Both the position numbers and the translations under genes were made by a program. DNA of 64,000 bases from Gnetum montanum. Taxonomy: Eukaryota; Streptophyta; Gnetopsida; Gnetales; Gnetaceae. The DNA lies in the NCBI GenBank assembly GCA_015680685.1, contig MNCI01035130.1:582440-646439 (forward strand), written 5' to 3'. The notes under the pieces were generated by a model. That model had not been told where the DNA came from. It worked only from the letters and a program-made list of their open reading frames with translations, and made no database searches. The number at the start of each line of letters is the position of its first letter. Positions within the stretch are counted from its first letter, which is position 1. This document shows, piece after piece, positions 46,230 to 57,888 of the stretch.

Positions 46230-47250
46230 TGATGAGCAACAAGTGTCTCCTACACTCAACCATACAAATCACAAGCATTCACACATGACTTTATCGAATT
46301 CCATGGACTAGACTATCAACATATCTAGATTGTTAACTGTGATCATAAGTTAATATCTCCCCTATTATACTCATGTAGCCCTTAATGCATATAGTTAAGT
46401 ATAACTGAGACATACAATCTTGATGTTGCAATGGCTATGATAAAATATTAAAATTTAATCTATTGAATCTAAGTACAAAAATTAAAGTGTATTCTAGCCT
46501 ATGTAATGAGCATTTATTCCCAACTTACCATACACATTCTGAACTTATGCTAATGTTTTTGGGTTACTAAGTATCCACTACTAGTTGTACCAAGTGGTAT
46601 ACTATTGGGATCATCAAACATTAATGTATTTATGCTTGAAGTTGGTCATACTCATTCTATATAATTAATATGTATGTAAATGTAAATAATTAACTAAGTG
46701 TGCATAAATTAAATGGGCAAAGAAATTAAATTACAAGTAAAGAAATACTAAGTTAAGTCAGAGTGTTGCACTGTAATAAAATAGTCTTAATTTTCAGTAG
46801 CATCATACAATGTGTCCAAGTACAAGGCGCTCTTCTACTAGGTAGCACTAACTTATAAACTTCTAGAAATCTTGGGGTGTACCTATGTTTCAATTATTTT
46901 GAGTTCCAACACACATATCTCCTCCCATGTAAAAAGTACTTGAATAAAGACTCTAGGTGATTACTTCACACTATAATGCAAGCACTCGTTGATTATTGTA
47001 AGTGTTATAAAAGAAAATTGCAAGAGTTTGGCTATGCTGCTAACCAAAATGATACCATAAATGTGGTTGGTGCTTAATTTATATAGGCATTTATTAATGC
47101 TACATCAACATTGATGTAGCCAAGCATACATCAACAATAACATAGCAATGTCGATGCTAATGCATCAACACATGCAACTGATTTATAGTTCATCATAACT
47201 CCATAATTGACTAAAAACTTGTCATTGAGTTAAAAAAAATTGGGATAGAA
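46230..47250 (-). repeat. 3' LTR of a minus-strand non-autonomous element
   Basis: Same orientation and family as 35952-36790, starting tgatgagcaac on the plus strand. As the LTR is read on the minus strand, its end is TCATCA, the same terminus as the 48.6 kb LTR family. Diverged copies of the coiled-coil ORF of that family follow to the right on the minus strand (47430-48071), as expected if this is the 3' LTR. The right boundary is not resolved. Confidence 0.6.
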
Positions 47251-47429
47251 TTTGTTTATAAAATATGGAAGTAATCATTTCAATAATTAACTAACAAAAC
47301 TTGACTAGATTTGAGTGCCACATTACAAAATGTTTATTCAATTGAATGACCATTAACAAGATAACAAAACTTTGGATCCTTTTATCCTTACAAAAATTAT
47401 CCAAGGAATATGCCCTAAGTAGTGCTTAG

Positions 47430-48071
47430 AGGTAGTGGCTCCTCATGCCTTGTTGGCTCCTTTGGTTGATCTTTTGCTGCTATTGTTGGTGCACTCTTGA
47501 TTCTAAATGCTTCTAGCAAGGTCCTCCTCCTTTGTCTTGGATTTGTTTATAGTCTAAGTGATCTCACATAGGTTTGTAGTTGTTGGTACTTTTCTAATGA
47601 CAAGGTATAGTTGGGAAAATCTCATGGGCATTGAAAAATTAAGTAATGAAATATCTACGCTTGATTTCGTGTGCTTTTATGTTATTTTGGAACTCTTGGT
47701 AATTTCCTATTCTCTTGGCCAAATTTTCCACAATGCCCCTCTAATCTGTGAACTTGGCCTTGAACATCTCTAGTTCTACATAGTAATTTGTAGTCTTTAT
47801 AGTGCTTCTCGATGAAGCTTGTGTTCATCCTCATAAATAAGTATGAGTTGGCCAATCAATTATCCAACTCTTTTATTGGCCTTCAAGTAGTTAACATTGC
47901 CAAATTTATGTATTGTAGGTTAGCCAACTTCATGTATGTGACATCCCATTCTTGAATGTTGATAAAATCCAATGATTGATTACATAAAATCATTATGTTA
48001 TAGGGAAATAATTTGAATCCCTTGTCAAACTTGCAAATAATGGTAGAAGAAAATGAATATGATAAAGTCAA
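47430..48071 (-). pseudogene. Coiled-coil ORF fragment of the non-autonomous LTR family
   Basis: On the minus strand, WDVTYMKLANLQYINLAMLT (about 47950-47885) matches the plus-strand coiled-coil ORF at about 56085-56165 (RWDL.IQDLMKYME, then LENVQYANLAMLTV). The next segment also aligns in spacing. It is broken by stops. It lies directly internal to the LTR at 46230-47250, so both belong to one inverted copy, truncated at about 48.1 kb. Confidence 0.6.
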
Positions 48072-48099
48072 AGTTTGTCATAATACGATATTGTAGCAA

Positions 48100-48594
48100 T
48101 AATGTCCTCACTCATGCTACATCATCGTTGATATGATGTCTCAAGATGCATGCAACCCTATATATACATCACTTGGACACACAATCCAAGAATGTTTCAT
48201 CCCAAAACTTAGGAAAATTCTTATAGTTTCATTTCATAGTTATAGTAGAGAGTGAATGTCCACAGTGCGATGTGAGATAGTTAATTAGAATCTTTATTCG
48301 AGTAAATTGTACTTGGACATAGTTTATGCACAACAATAAAGATCAAAGCTATTTTCCATCATTGCAGCATCACTTAGTTTTCTTATGTTTACTTAGAATA
48401 ATTTCCTTGTTTACTTAGTTAATACTTTACTTTTCCAAGGGTTTTACTTTACATGCTCTATTAGTAAGTAGTATGGATACGACTAGTTTCGAGTATTAGG
48501 TGTAACTATCTAGTAACCTAGTAGTAGCATTGCTTGGTATGCCTAGTAGTAATTCCACTTGATAATCTAGCATTGCCATAACGATTAGGCCTTC
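48100..48594 (+). repeat. LTR fragment, plus orientation
   Basis: Resembles the following LTR in layout: a TATA-like ctatatatacatc (48160-48173), 'gtacttggacat', 'acaataaagatcaaagct' (which matches 'acaataaagatcaagatt' at 48885-48902), and later 'gtgtaactatctagtaacctagtagta'. It is cut off by the LTR that begins at 48595. Confidence 0.55.
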
Positions 48595-49437
48595 TAATGA
48601 ATCATGGTTGCTAGGCCCCGATATCGGATCCTTAATTTTAGGTATGTGATATCGTAGCCTGGATAACGATATTGAATACATGATATCATGATTCCTATGT
48701 AGGCCTATAAATATAGCATTCGGGCACATAGGAAAGGAGGTCTTTGGTAAGTCTTAGAGTAGAGTTGTTTTTTCGATTTTCAGTTAGTTTTTAGTTCCTT
48801 TCCAAGTGCATGCCCATAGTGTGATGATTGTAATTGTACGTAACCTTTGTTTGAGTGTGATGTACTTGGACACGCACACGATCGACAATAAAGATCAAGA
48901 TTACTCCATCATTGTAACATTCACTTAGCTTTTAATTACTTTAATTGTTAATTTTTTATTGTTTTATTTTTAGTTAATATTTCCTTTATTGTCATTTACA
49001 CTTCTTGTTGTTAACGCGGAATGGGTACAACTTAATCACGAACATTTAAGTGTAACTACTTGGTAACCTAGTAGTGTATCTAGTAGTGCTCAAGTAATGT
49101 GCGCTTGGTAATCCTAGAAGTAGTACATGAAGTCCAAGATGTGTATGGATGATTAAGGACGGATGCTCATTTCACTTAGGTTAGCATAGATCTCATTTTC
49201 CATTGTCCATCAGCGTAATGAATATTGTTCCCCATCGTCTCTAGGAGTAGCACTAGTTTAGGATCCCATCATTTGCCTCACTTTGGACTAAACCATACAT
49301 GACAAAGAAAATACTAGTTTAGGTGGGAAGACAACAAACTGTGATCAACGTGTAACTATCTAGATGCCACAACTAGTCCATCTGCGGAGTTTGACTGGAT
49401 CATGCATACACACTCGTATTCGTATGGTACTCATCAT
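48595..49437 (+). repeat. 5' LTR
   Basis: Length 843 bp, starting taatgaatcatggttgctag (family start TGATGA, first bases mutated) and ending tactcatca. The TATA box TATAAATA lies at 48706-48713, preceded by a cluster of GATATC/GATATT words. It shares nearly all of 56764-57400 at high identity. Confidence 0.85.
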
Positions 49438-49457
49438 TGGCGTCGTTGCTAGGGATG
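49438..49457 (+). other. Primer-binding site (tRNA-Asp type of Tat/Athila elements)
   Basis: ttggcgtcgttgctagggat differs from the common plant form at only two or three C-to-T positions, in line with deamination. It lies immediately after the LTR end. Confidence 0.75.
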
Positions 49458-49568
49458 GTGCTAGTTATCTAAATTAGTTAAATCATACAAGATCGTTGTA
49501 ACGAATCCTTGACGATATATCTTTTAGAAAGAAAGTAATTGCAAATAAGTCATACACAATTCACAACA

Positions 49569-50640
49569 ATGTCTCTCTCGCAAGACTATGATAATGCAAA
49601 AATTAGTGAGGCAATTCATTGGAGAAGCAACGAAATATATGATGATGAAGATGAAGCTTGGAGTACTTAATATTATTTAGGTCTCCTATGTTCATAAACA
49701 CCCCAATGGTACTCAAGGATTCTTGTCATCCAACTCAGACACCTTGAATGAGGATGGGACATCCCATAGAATGAGGGGGCCCATAAGGCCTAGGACCTTC
49801 TCAATGGTTAACAGGAATTTATCTGGGGATGATTGGGAGACTTACAAAATTCATGAAGAGTCTTCCAATTCTTTCTCCTCCTCTACTTCTTCAACGTCAA
49901 GTTATGACACAGATGAACATCTCTCAAGGGGTTGACGTAGAAATAAAAATCGAGCCCATAGGTAAAGTCAGGAATGCCAACATGAACAACATTGTCCCAA
50001 TTCACAAAATCATACCCTACTTAGTGAAAATGAACCCCTATTGGCCAATAAGAGCTTAATGCATATACAAGAGGCTATTCAAATATCCTGTAGGCATTTC
50101 AAGGAAAGTTGTCTACCTAGGCTTGATTTAAATAATTTTTCCAAGTCTTCAGGAGGCTATGATTTAGATCCATAACATCATTTACAAGCCTTCCATGATG
50201 CCTGTGTATGGAAAAATATTGATAATGGGTGGTAAATACTTAAGCTCTTTCCTATGACACTTGTTGGCCAAGAAAAAGTATAGTACAAGTCTTTAAAGCT
50301 GAAATCAATTCGTAGTTGGCTGACAATGGTAGAACTCTTCACTAAAAGATATCAGACCTATGTAAGAGTGTTAGCCTTGAGGAGACAAATCCAAGAGTGG
50401 AAACAAGGGCAACATGAACCCTTGGACATGGCCTTAGAAAGATATTATTCATTGTTAAACAATTGCCTAGGCCATGGGTTCTCCGAGGTAAGGCTAATGT
50501 ATCACATCATGGATGGGCTTCTTAATGAAACAAGGGAGACCCTAGGGATGTATATCCTAGGTCAACTATATGAACTACAAACCCACCCATTCCAAGAGCT
50601 TATTAAGCGGGCAGAAAAATAAGAAGGAGAAATAGCTATA
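49569..50640 (+). pseudogene. Gag of the non-autonomous element
   Basis: A possible start is ATG 49569 (MSLSQDYDNAKISEAIHWR), with stops and a frame change soon after. The capsid-type retrotransposon gag domain is readable from about 50240 (FPMTLVGQEKV, then a TAG where Trp is expected, then YKSLKLKSIRSWLTM). It continues in the 98-codon open frame at 50326-50622, with IQEWKQGQHEPLDMALERYY and SLLNNCLGHGFSEVRLMYHI. Gag proteins form the virus-like particle that packages the element RNA. A following serine/proline-rich frame at 51229-51453 may be its C-terminal linker. It is dead in this copy. Confidence 0.7.
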
Positions 50641-53600
50641 TGGGAGAGTGTTGAAAGATCTCAATAGGACCAAAATCTCAAAATAACAAAGGTCCATGAA
50701 GAGGAGAAATCAACTCACCTCACGGAGGTGGAATCATCTTTGCCAATACTACAATCACTAGAGGAAATTGAGGCAAAGATCAATAAGATGAAAAAATGGG
50801 TACATGAAAACTGTGGAGAATATGCCAACATTATTAGAGGTGGAACCATGCCAAACTGAGAAATAGGACAAAACATCACTCATCAATTGGAAAGAAGGGT
50901 TGAAGAAAATAAGGGTAGGAGCTCAATTGTAAACCATACGTATCAATGTGATGTTTACCTATACGATCAACCCAAAGGCCAATGCCCAATCTTATCACAT
51001 TCACATGAGCGTTGGGAAGGAATGTTACATCTAGATTTCATACAGAAATACCATGTTCAACCATAGTGGGAAAACCCCTAGTCATGGGGGAGGCCACCAT
51101 CAAATTGGTCACACCCTTCATACCATCTAAACCCAAGTGCTTATTATGTTTAACATTTTGTTTCCCCAACTGGATTAGCATCCTCTACTTCGCTTCATTG
51201 TTATCATTCTCCTAAGTACTATCAACCCATGTCCTCTCCCACAAGATCACCACCTCATGTTTCTTACACTTCTCCTCACCCTCAATATTCTCATCCTTCA
51301 CCTCCTTCTGCATTGCCACTAGTAGCACTAGAAGGTTTTGCACCACAACACCAACTTGCGAATGTTACTTGTGTTGCTATTGTCAATAGCAGTGGAGGTT
51401 CCCTACAACATCAAAAGCATCCTTTCTTTAGGCACAACCGTAGAAAGAGATAGCACGGTTTCGAAACCACTGCATCCTCTAATTTAGCCCAAGTCCAACG
51501 CTATGATGCACCTTCCTCCTCGAACTCAATGCCTCTTGTTACCTTATCTAGACCACCAATCAACACTCCAAAAATCATGTGGCCCAATGAATATAACCAC
51601 GTAGGGAGACATCGATCCTTGCATATCATCTTACGGTCACGGGTGCCATAGTGGTCAAGTCCTTATCACATGACCACATCTTATAACCTACCCCATGATG
51701 CCTACTTTAATCAAGTGTGTGAACCTCAGTTTGGGTGCATTCCAACGACCATACCAAAAGACACTTAGTGGTTGGGATATGATTGAACCCTAATATTTCC
51801 AACATGCATGGATCCAAACTTTTCATTTATTAATTCCTGCCATAATGAAAAGTTCAGTCATGGGGGACACCCCCCATTCTAACAAGCAGAATCAGTAGAT
51901 GGTTTTTTTCTTTGGTTTTACAATTTTTTGTTTTCTAATTTTTCATATTTCAATTTGTTATTTTATCTTTTTGAGGGTGATCTCATCTATGAATAAAATA
52001 CTCATGTGACTTATCGGTTGAGGTGTTGTTCAATGCTATCGAGTCACAAGGGACTAATTATTTGAACAGTGAGCCCATGATGTCCACCCACCCATTCTAT
52101 GAATAAGAGGTTCTACTCTGGGTATGATGATATTCTTGTCATCATTAAAACTTAAAAGTAACTTTGTAATCATTATGCCCAAAGCAAAGAATCATGGACT
52201 AAGAAGGGAATGACTAGGGTGTGACATCAAGGGGACTTGTGGATTCTCTTTGGTGACATTTGTAGGTGCTATCATGCAGCCTGGTTGTACTAAGATCCTT
52301 GTAGATCTAACAAAAAATGGGAGTAAGAGTTGTGATAAAGGCACTTAATAAGGAAACTCAATGCTATTCTAGAGGGTCCCACTGGAAATACATGCACCCA
52401 TGCCTGAACGTTGGTGACTTTTTTGGAACATTTTTGGACAAAACAAAGTGCCAAAGTGGCCAAATGAGAAGAAAATGAAAAGAACAAAGAAAAGATCAAG
52501 AAAAATGTATTGCAAAGAAATTCCAAATCACTCCTCCCTTGGATAAAATGCCAAGTAATCGTACGCCTTGCTATCATGGTGTTCTTATGGTTGTCCATCA
52601 TTGGATGAAACAATGTGATGTCACTAATTAGAGGCATGGACTTGGTCTTGATTTTGGAGTGAAAGGCTAATGATACATTAATCATGCCCCACACTCAGGA
52701 TTCATTGTGCCTAGGGTCAATTACCTCATGTCCCAATTTTGGCAACCCCTTCTACGATTCATTTCACCTCAGCATCTAAGTATTTCTAACTTGTGTCTTG
52801 TGTGGCATAGACTCATACCTCATCGCGGTGGTATATAACATGTGTGTGTCTTGTTGCACTAGTGCGGATTGCATTCAACCCTTTTCGTGCCTATGGACAT
52901 TTTAAGGTGTGGTTACATAAGGGCATGATAGGTAGGAACATGCTTTGGGGAGGGCCCACTTGCATAACTTTTGTAATTTGCACTCATTGCATATCACCAC
53001 ATCATCTTATACCCTCCAAGTATTGCATTGCTAAAATTATCCTTTCCCTTATCATCATTTTAATTCAAATGTTCTTGTATACTATTACATTTCCTTTTTT
53101 CTCCCTCCATTCATGAACGTCATTGTAAAATTCCATTTCATAACACTTTTGGTGCCTTTATGTTTGTTTGACGTTACCCTAGATCTTTCGAATTAACCTT
53201 AAATCCTTCATTTTTGGCCTTGGAAGTTTGAAACTTTTTCAATTTTGCCAAGTACACTATATTAGAAGAGATGTGATATCGGGTACCCAATATCAAGTCT
53301 GAAGCGATATTGAGTCCACGTTAGTGGGTACGCGACCCCCCTACGCACGTCAATGTCATTTTTCACTATTGATGTGAGGGAAGTTATTGAAATTTTCTTC
53401 CATGAATTTTCAAGCTTACACACCTGACATTCAAACATCAATATCTTGCTTATTAATGTTTCGATTCTCATTTTGCTCAAACCTACTTAAACCCAGAGTG
53501 TTTAGCTTAGTCGTGAGAGAAGGGCATGCTCTAAGTTGCACATAGTTTTTTCAAAATTCATTGTTGCCCAAGGGATATCATAAAGGGTAAGTGACCTTAA

Positions 53601-53830
53601 AAATGCTAAAAATGTGTGCCAAATTAATTTTCTTCCTTCACCCAAACCATGAAAATTATTTTTTGGAGTCACCTAATCAAATTAATATCAAAACTTTTAG
53701 GAGAATTTTCGTGAAAATTTCTAACTCTAAATCACACTAGGCAAGGAATGTATCTATTAAGGGCAATGAGTAAGGTATAAATCAAAATTTTTAAATAACC
53801 TTACTAATAGTTTGTCTCGTGTGATTGCAG
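50641..53830 (+). other. Internal spacer of the non-autonomous element
   Basis: Apart from the gag tail, no domain was recognised. The minus-strand 134-codon frame at 52290-52694 is antisense to the element and has no motif, so I treat it as a shadow. A second GATATC/CAATATC cluster lies at about 53275-53310. A splice-acceptor-like 'tttgtctcgtgtgattgcag' directly precedes the next ORF (ATG 53831). Confidence 0.5.
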
Positions 53831-54652
53831 ATGGCCCCTAAACAAGGACAACAAGGAGGACCCTCTCAAGGTGCATCCAAATGACCAAGGAGAGGTAGAG
53901 GCCAAGCACCTTCCAAAGAACATGCAGAGCAGGAGGCACAATCATTTAGCATTCATCAAGAACCTCCTATTACTGCATAATCGAGGCATGTCGAAGGTGG
54001 AGACGGTAGGGCACTTGAACAAAGACAACATGAGATGCTATCTCTGGAATGTGTTCAGGCAATTTGTGAAAGGTCCACAGTAGCAACTATGATTGTGGAA
54101 CTCAATTTTGGACCTTTTACTGAATTTTCCCTTGAGTTTGTTAGAGATCAACTTAAAGCATCTCCATTATGACCTGTTCTCTCAAAGAGTGGTGATTGGT
54201 ACCTAGGGGAGATGTACCAATTTTGGCACAATAAGGATGAAGGCTCCACTGTTGATTTTGGTGGGATTTCTATTGATTTCTCTGCTGAAGCCATTTCAGA
54301 AGTTTTGAACATTCTGAAGATAGAGCCCAAAGTTGCGCACTTGTCCACTAGCTCTAATGTGGATGTGTAGAAGATATGGTTAAAAAGAGCATACGTGAAG
54401 GAGGATAAAACATATGGAGAGCTCACGCTTGAAGAGAGGATCTACTTTAAAATTGGCACATATCACATTTTCCCAACAAAAGGACTGAATAGGATTTTCA
54501 CCTATGCGGCTAGAGAAAGTGCCATTTTGATGGGCAAGATTGATGGCAACCTAACGCATCTATATCTCATAGAAATTTTAAGGTGGTTTGAAGAATGTAA
54601 GATAGGGAAGTTTACATTATTGTTTGCCTACCTAATCAGGAAGTTGTGCTAA
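53831..54652 (+). pseudogene. Plant-transposon-protein-like ORF of the non-autonomous element
   Basis: One reading frame runs from ATG 53831 (MAPKQGQQGGPSQG) to the TAA after 54652. It is interrupted only by point stops (TGA at 53882 and 54170, TAA at 53978, TAG at 54368), with no shift. Recognisable parts are WYLGEMYQFWHN, then YGELTLEERIYFKIGTYHIF, then ILRWFEE and LLFAYLIRKLC. This pattern is typical of the 'putative plant transposon protein' family carried by Athila/Tat-type elements (formerly called Transposase_32 in Pfam). Its function is unknown. A second copy is on the minus strand at 57889-58400. The point stops make this copy dead. Confidence 0.65.
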
Positions 54653-55359
54653 TGTGTTGGAATTCTGGGGTATACCAATGACACCCCAGAAGGGCTCAAA
54701 ATGCTTCATTTGCTGAATTATTGAAGCCACTAGTACCAAGGAAAGATGTTGGTGAGACACTAAAGCTTGAGTAAGAATAGATGGTGGGGCCCATTACACC
54801 TCAAATTGTAAGGGCTAGCTAACTTCCGAACATAAGGCCCAGTCAATAACAGGAAGCAAGGCCCAGCACACAACCCACAAGCTAGCAAGACCAATTTCCA
54901 TCGCCGCCGCAAGACTATCAACCGTCGATGAGCCATCTAAGGGCCATTGTTGAATCGGTCAGTTGGGGAAGTTGTGATAAAGAAAATCTCTTTAGGGTCA
55001 TTAATGATGCTATATAGTCCATAGTCTCAATTAATCATGCACAAGGTAAGGTGTCCATCCAAACAGGAGGAGGGGAATTACACTGGTCACAACAGATCTC
55101 TAGAAATGCTGCATCTTTTCAAGTACAATTAGAAACTGGTGAAGACACCACAGGAGTGGTCATGTAGCACCAAGATGCAATGAGAGTAGTAGAAGTGGTC
55201 GTAGATCACACCAAAAAACTGTTTAATGTCCCTGTTGTGCCATCGGTAGATTTTACAAGAGCACGCAATGCCCAAGCCTTGGCTGGTCCCTTAATGGCTC
55301 CTGCTGATCATGAGGATGTTTTGGATCAGTTGCTATAGATAGGATAAGTGATGACATCC

Positions 55360-56600
55360 TTGTTTGACATTCCTCAAGATGTCACAGCAACATAGTCAAA
55401 CCTCATTTCCACAAAAGGAAAGCTAGTCATGGTAGAGGTCAGGGTTGAACATGCATAGGAGGAGTTGAAAAGACTCCAAGAGAAGTTTGTCACCCTACAA
55501 GCTGCACAGCGAGATCCATCCCAATTCATCCCTATAGACCAGCTGGAATCCTTTCAGATATAGTAGCTGACTAAATTATTGGAGGAGGATAAAAGAGTGA
55601 TGGAGGAAAAAGAGAAGGCTGATTGGGATGCTTTCAAGGCACAAGCTCAAACATATGAACATGCTAAAGCATTCAAGGCCTTCCAAGAAGAAAATAAACA
55701 CCAAGCCATCAGAAATCTCCAGTTGACCATAGTAGAAAAATAGAAGAATGTTCTAGAGGAAAATTTTTAGCAATTGTGAGAACAATTAATAAGGGTTAAC
55801 CAGGATATGAATCGCTTGGCCAGAGAAAATAGAACCCTCTCAATGGAGGAGGCACGTGCAATCTGTTAGAAGATGATGATTGAAATAAGTGTATGGTAGA
55901 ATGAGGCTAAGCGACATGAGAAGCTTAAGGAGCATTTCAAAGATCAAGTGGAAATGTACAAGTAGGTGATTGAGAAAGAAATCCATATGGCCAAAGCCCA
56001 TATTAACACTCTTAGTGCTCAGAACACTGACTAGCAGACCATATTAGATACTTATACCTTTTTCCACCAAGAAGAATTGAAAAGATGGGACTTGTAGATA
56101 CAAGATCTTATGAAGTACATGGAGTTGGAAAACGTGCAGTATGCTAACTTAGCCATGTTGACAGTAGGATGCCCAAGAACAAAATTGGAGAAGCAGGTAG
56201 CAGCCACCTATGCTAAATATGAAATAGAATTTTTTGAACACAAGAAGAAATTATAGAGATTAAAGGTAGAAAATTTTAAATTAGAGGTGGTCAAGACTAG
56301 CTACCAAGGACAAAAAGATGTCACAATAGATTTGGCTCGATGGCTCATAAATTATCAAGAATGTAAAGACAAAGCTATAGCTTATGAAGAGGAATGACGG
56401 TTGTTTACGGCTTGGTACGTTGAGGCCAATCAGATGTTCCTGCAACTACCGTGTCCATGGGAGGTGCTGACTTCATCAAATATTGGAACATCAGCATGGA
56501 CATCCATTTCCAAAGCCTAGAGCACAAGATAAGGGAAGAGACCCATGGAGGAGCCACCACCGCCAAGAACCACATGAGTTCCAACAAATTTTGTCTTTTA
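55360..56600 (+). pseudogene. Long coiled-coil ORF of the non-autonomous element
   Basis: A long frame rich in Glu, Lys, Gln and Leu reads, between stops, VRVEHA.EELKRLQEKFVT, DKRVMEEKEKADWDAFKAQ, VNQDMNRLARENRTLSMEE and MELENVQYANLAMLTV, ending in PPPPRTT near 56570. The heptad-like spacing of hydrophobic residues indicates a coiled coil. No enzyme motif is present. Between 55440 and 56590 it has about 16 in-frame stops, of which about 12 are TAG, mostly where Gln or Trp would fit. It is offset in frame from the upstream ORF, so at least one indel or an intron lies between. A matching fragment is at 47430-48071 on the minus strand. Confidence 0.65.
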
Positions 56601-56751
56601 TAATTCTATGTCTATGTCCCAATTTTGTTTTGTTTAATCCCACATTGTAGCATGAGTAATTCCTAGTTAGTCAATAATCCCATACCTATCCATTGTGTAA
56701 TCAATTGAACTCATTCTCATTTTGTTTGACTTGAGGATGAGTTGTTATTCA

Positions 56752-56763
56752 GTTGTGGGGGTA
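56752..56763 (+). other. Polypurine tract
   Basis: gttgtgggggta directly precedes the TGATGA start of the 3' LTR, in the context 'ttgaggatgagttgttattc' that is usual for Tat/Athila elements. Confidence 0.7.
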
Positions 56764-57400
56764 TGATGAATCATGGTTGCTAGGCCCTAATATTGGATCC
56801 TCGATATTTGGTACATGATATCACAGCTTGGATAACGATATCGAATACATGATATCATGATTCCTGTGTAGGACTATAAATATAGCATTCAGACGCACAG
56901 GAAAGGAGGTCTTTGGTAAGTCTTAGAGTAGAGTTTTTTTGTTAGTCTTTAGTTAGTTTTCAATTCCTTTCCAAGTGCATGCCCATAGTGTGATGATTGT
57001 AATTTTTTGAAACCTTTGTTCGAGTATGACGTCTTAATCATGAACATTTAAGTGTAACTACTTGGTAACCCAATAGCGTATCTAGTAGTGCTCAAGTAAT
57101 GTGTGCTTGGTAATCCCAGAAGTAGTACACGAGGTCCAAGATGCATATGGATGATTAAGGATGGATGCTCATCGTACTTAGGTTAGCATAGATCTCATTT
57201 TCTATTATTCATTAGCGTAATTAAGATTGTACCCCATTGTCTTTAGGAGTAGCACTAGTTTAGGATCCCATCATTTATGTCACTTTAGACTAAGCCATAT
57301 ATGATAAAGCAAATACTAGTCCAAGTGGGAAGACAGTGAACTGCGATCAACGTGTAACTATCTAGATGCAACAACTAGTTTATCTCATGTATTTCTATCA
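56764..57400 (+). repeat. 3' LTR, internally deleted
   Basis: 637 bp, matching the 5' LTR closely. It lacks roughly 180 bp present at about 48860-49030 of the 5' copy, including the 'acaataaagatc' region, and is shortened at its end (ctcatgtatttctatca). TATAAATA lies at 56875-56882. Confidence 0.8.
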
Positions 57401-57888
57401 TGATAGCTCCTTCTCTTGCACCACTAGTTTTACTTTTTGTTTTAATTTCTATTGGTGGATCTTATATTGTAGTGCGTGTGGAAGCTTGAATTGAACTTGA
57501 ATCTTGAAGATATCATTGGAGGCTGCTAGAATCAATATAGATTAATATGCTTATAAGTTTTATCATTGGAGATCAATCTAATGCTGCCAAAACTAAGAAA
57601 TCTCAAGTTGAATTTTTAACTATTGTTACCAAAATCGAGAACTCTCAATTTTTTTATTTTAGAAAAGTTTTACATACAAGAGTCATACCTTGTATTGCCA
57701 CATGAAATAAATATACAACATGAAATATAAAATGAGAAAAAAGAAATGCAATGTGAGAAGAGCTCCCATCCATAAGATAATGTTATAATTGTTTGTTAAA
57801 TATTGAGTGAAGGCGTCTCCTTCATCATTTCCAACCATGACATTGTGGTTGATCTATAGAGGACATCATTTACGTAGTAGGAAATCCC
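57401..57888. other. No gene recognised
   Basis: AT-rich flank of the 3' LTR. It is probably part of the inverted element whose ORF follows on the minus strand. Confidence 0.4.

Larger units (their letters stand above)
48595..57400 (+). mobile_element. Non-autonomous Tat/Athila-like LTR retrotransposon, nearly complete
   Basis: Direct LTRs (48595-49437 and 56764-57400) flank a 7.3 kb interior. Both ends of the interior are diagnostic: a primer site ttggcgtcgttgctagggat at 49438-49457 (canonical plant Tat/Athila form TTGGCGCCGTTGCCGGGGA), and a polypurine tract tgtgggggta at 56754-56763 preceded by the usual 'ttgaggatgag' stretch. LTR termini are TGATGA...TCATCA in the family. The interior encodes gag (about 50215-50622), a plant-transposon-protein-like ORF (53831-54652), and a long coiled-coil ORF (about 55360-56590). 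I find no protease, RT, RNase H or integrase, so it must have moved, if at all, with enzymes from a related element. No target-site duplication is visible (ccttc left, tgata right). Confidence 0.8.

Noticed and set aside
36361-46690. The FAF gene as cargo of one large LTR element bounded by the LTRs at 35952 and 46230
   Set aside because: The left LTR sits inside a LINE and lacks primer-site or polypurine context, and the right LTR is joined to its own internal ORF on the far side. The gene keeps its own CpG-rich context, so independent insertions are simpler.
52290-52694. 134-codon minus-strand frame inside the non-autonomous element
   Set aside because: Antisense to the element, no motif, not repeated in the related copies I could see.
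54780-56590. Coiled-coil ORF as a host gene such as a myosin- or kinesin-like protein
   Set aside because: It lies between the gag side and the polypurine tract of one LTR element, has a second copy in an inverted relative, and shows no motor or other host domain.
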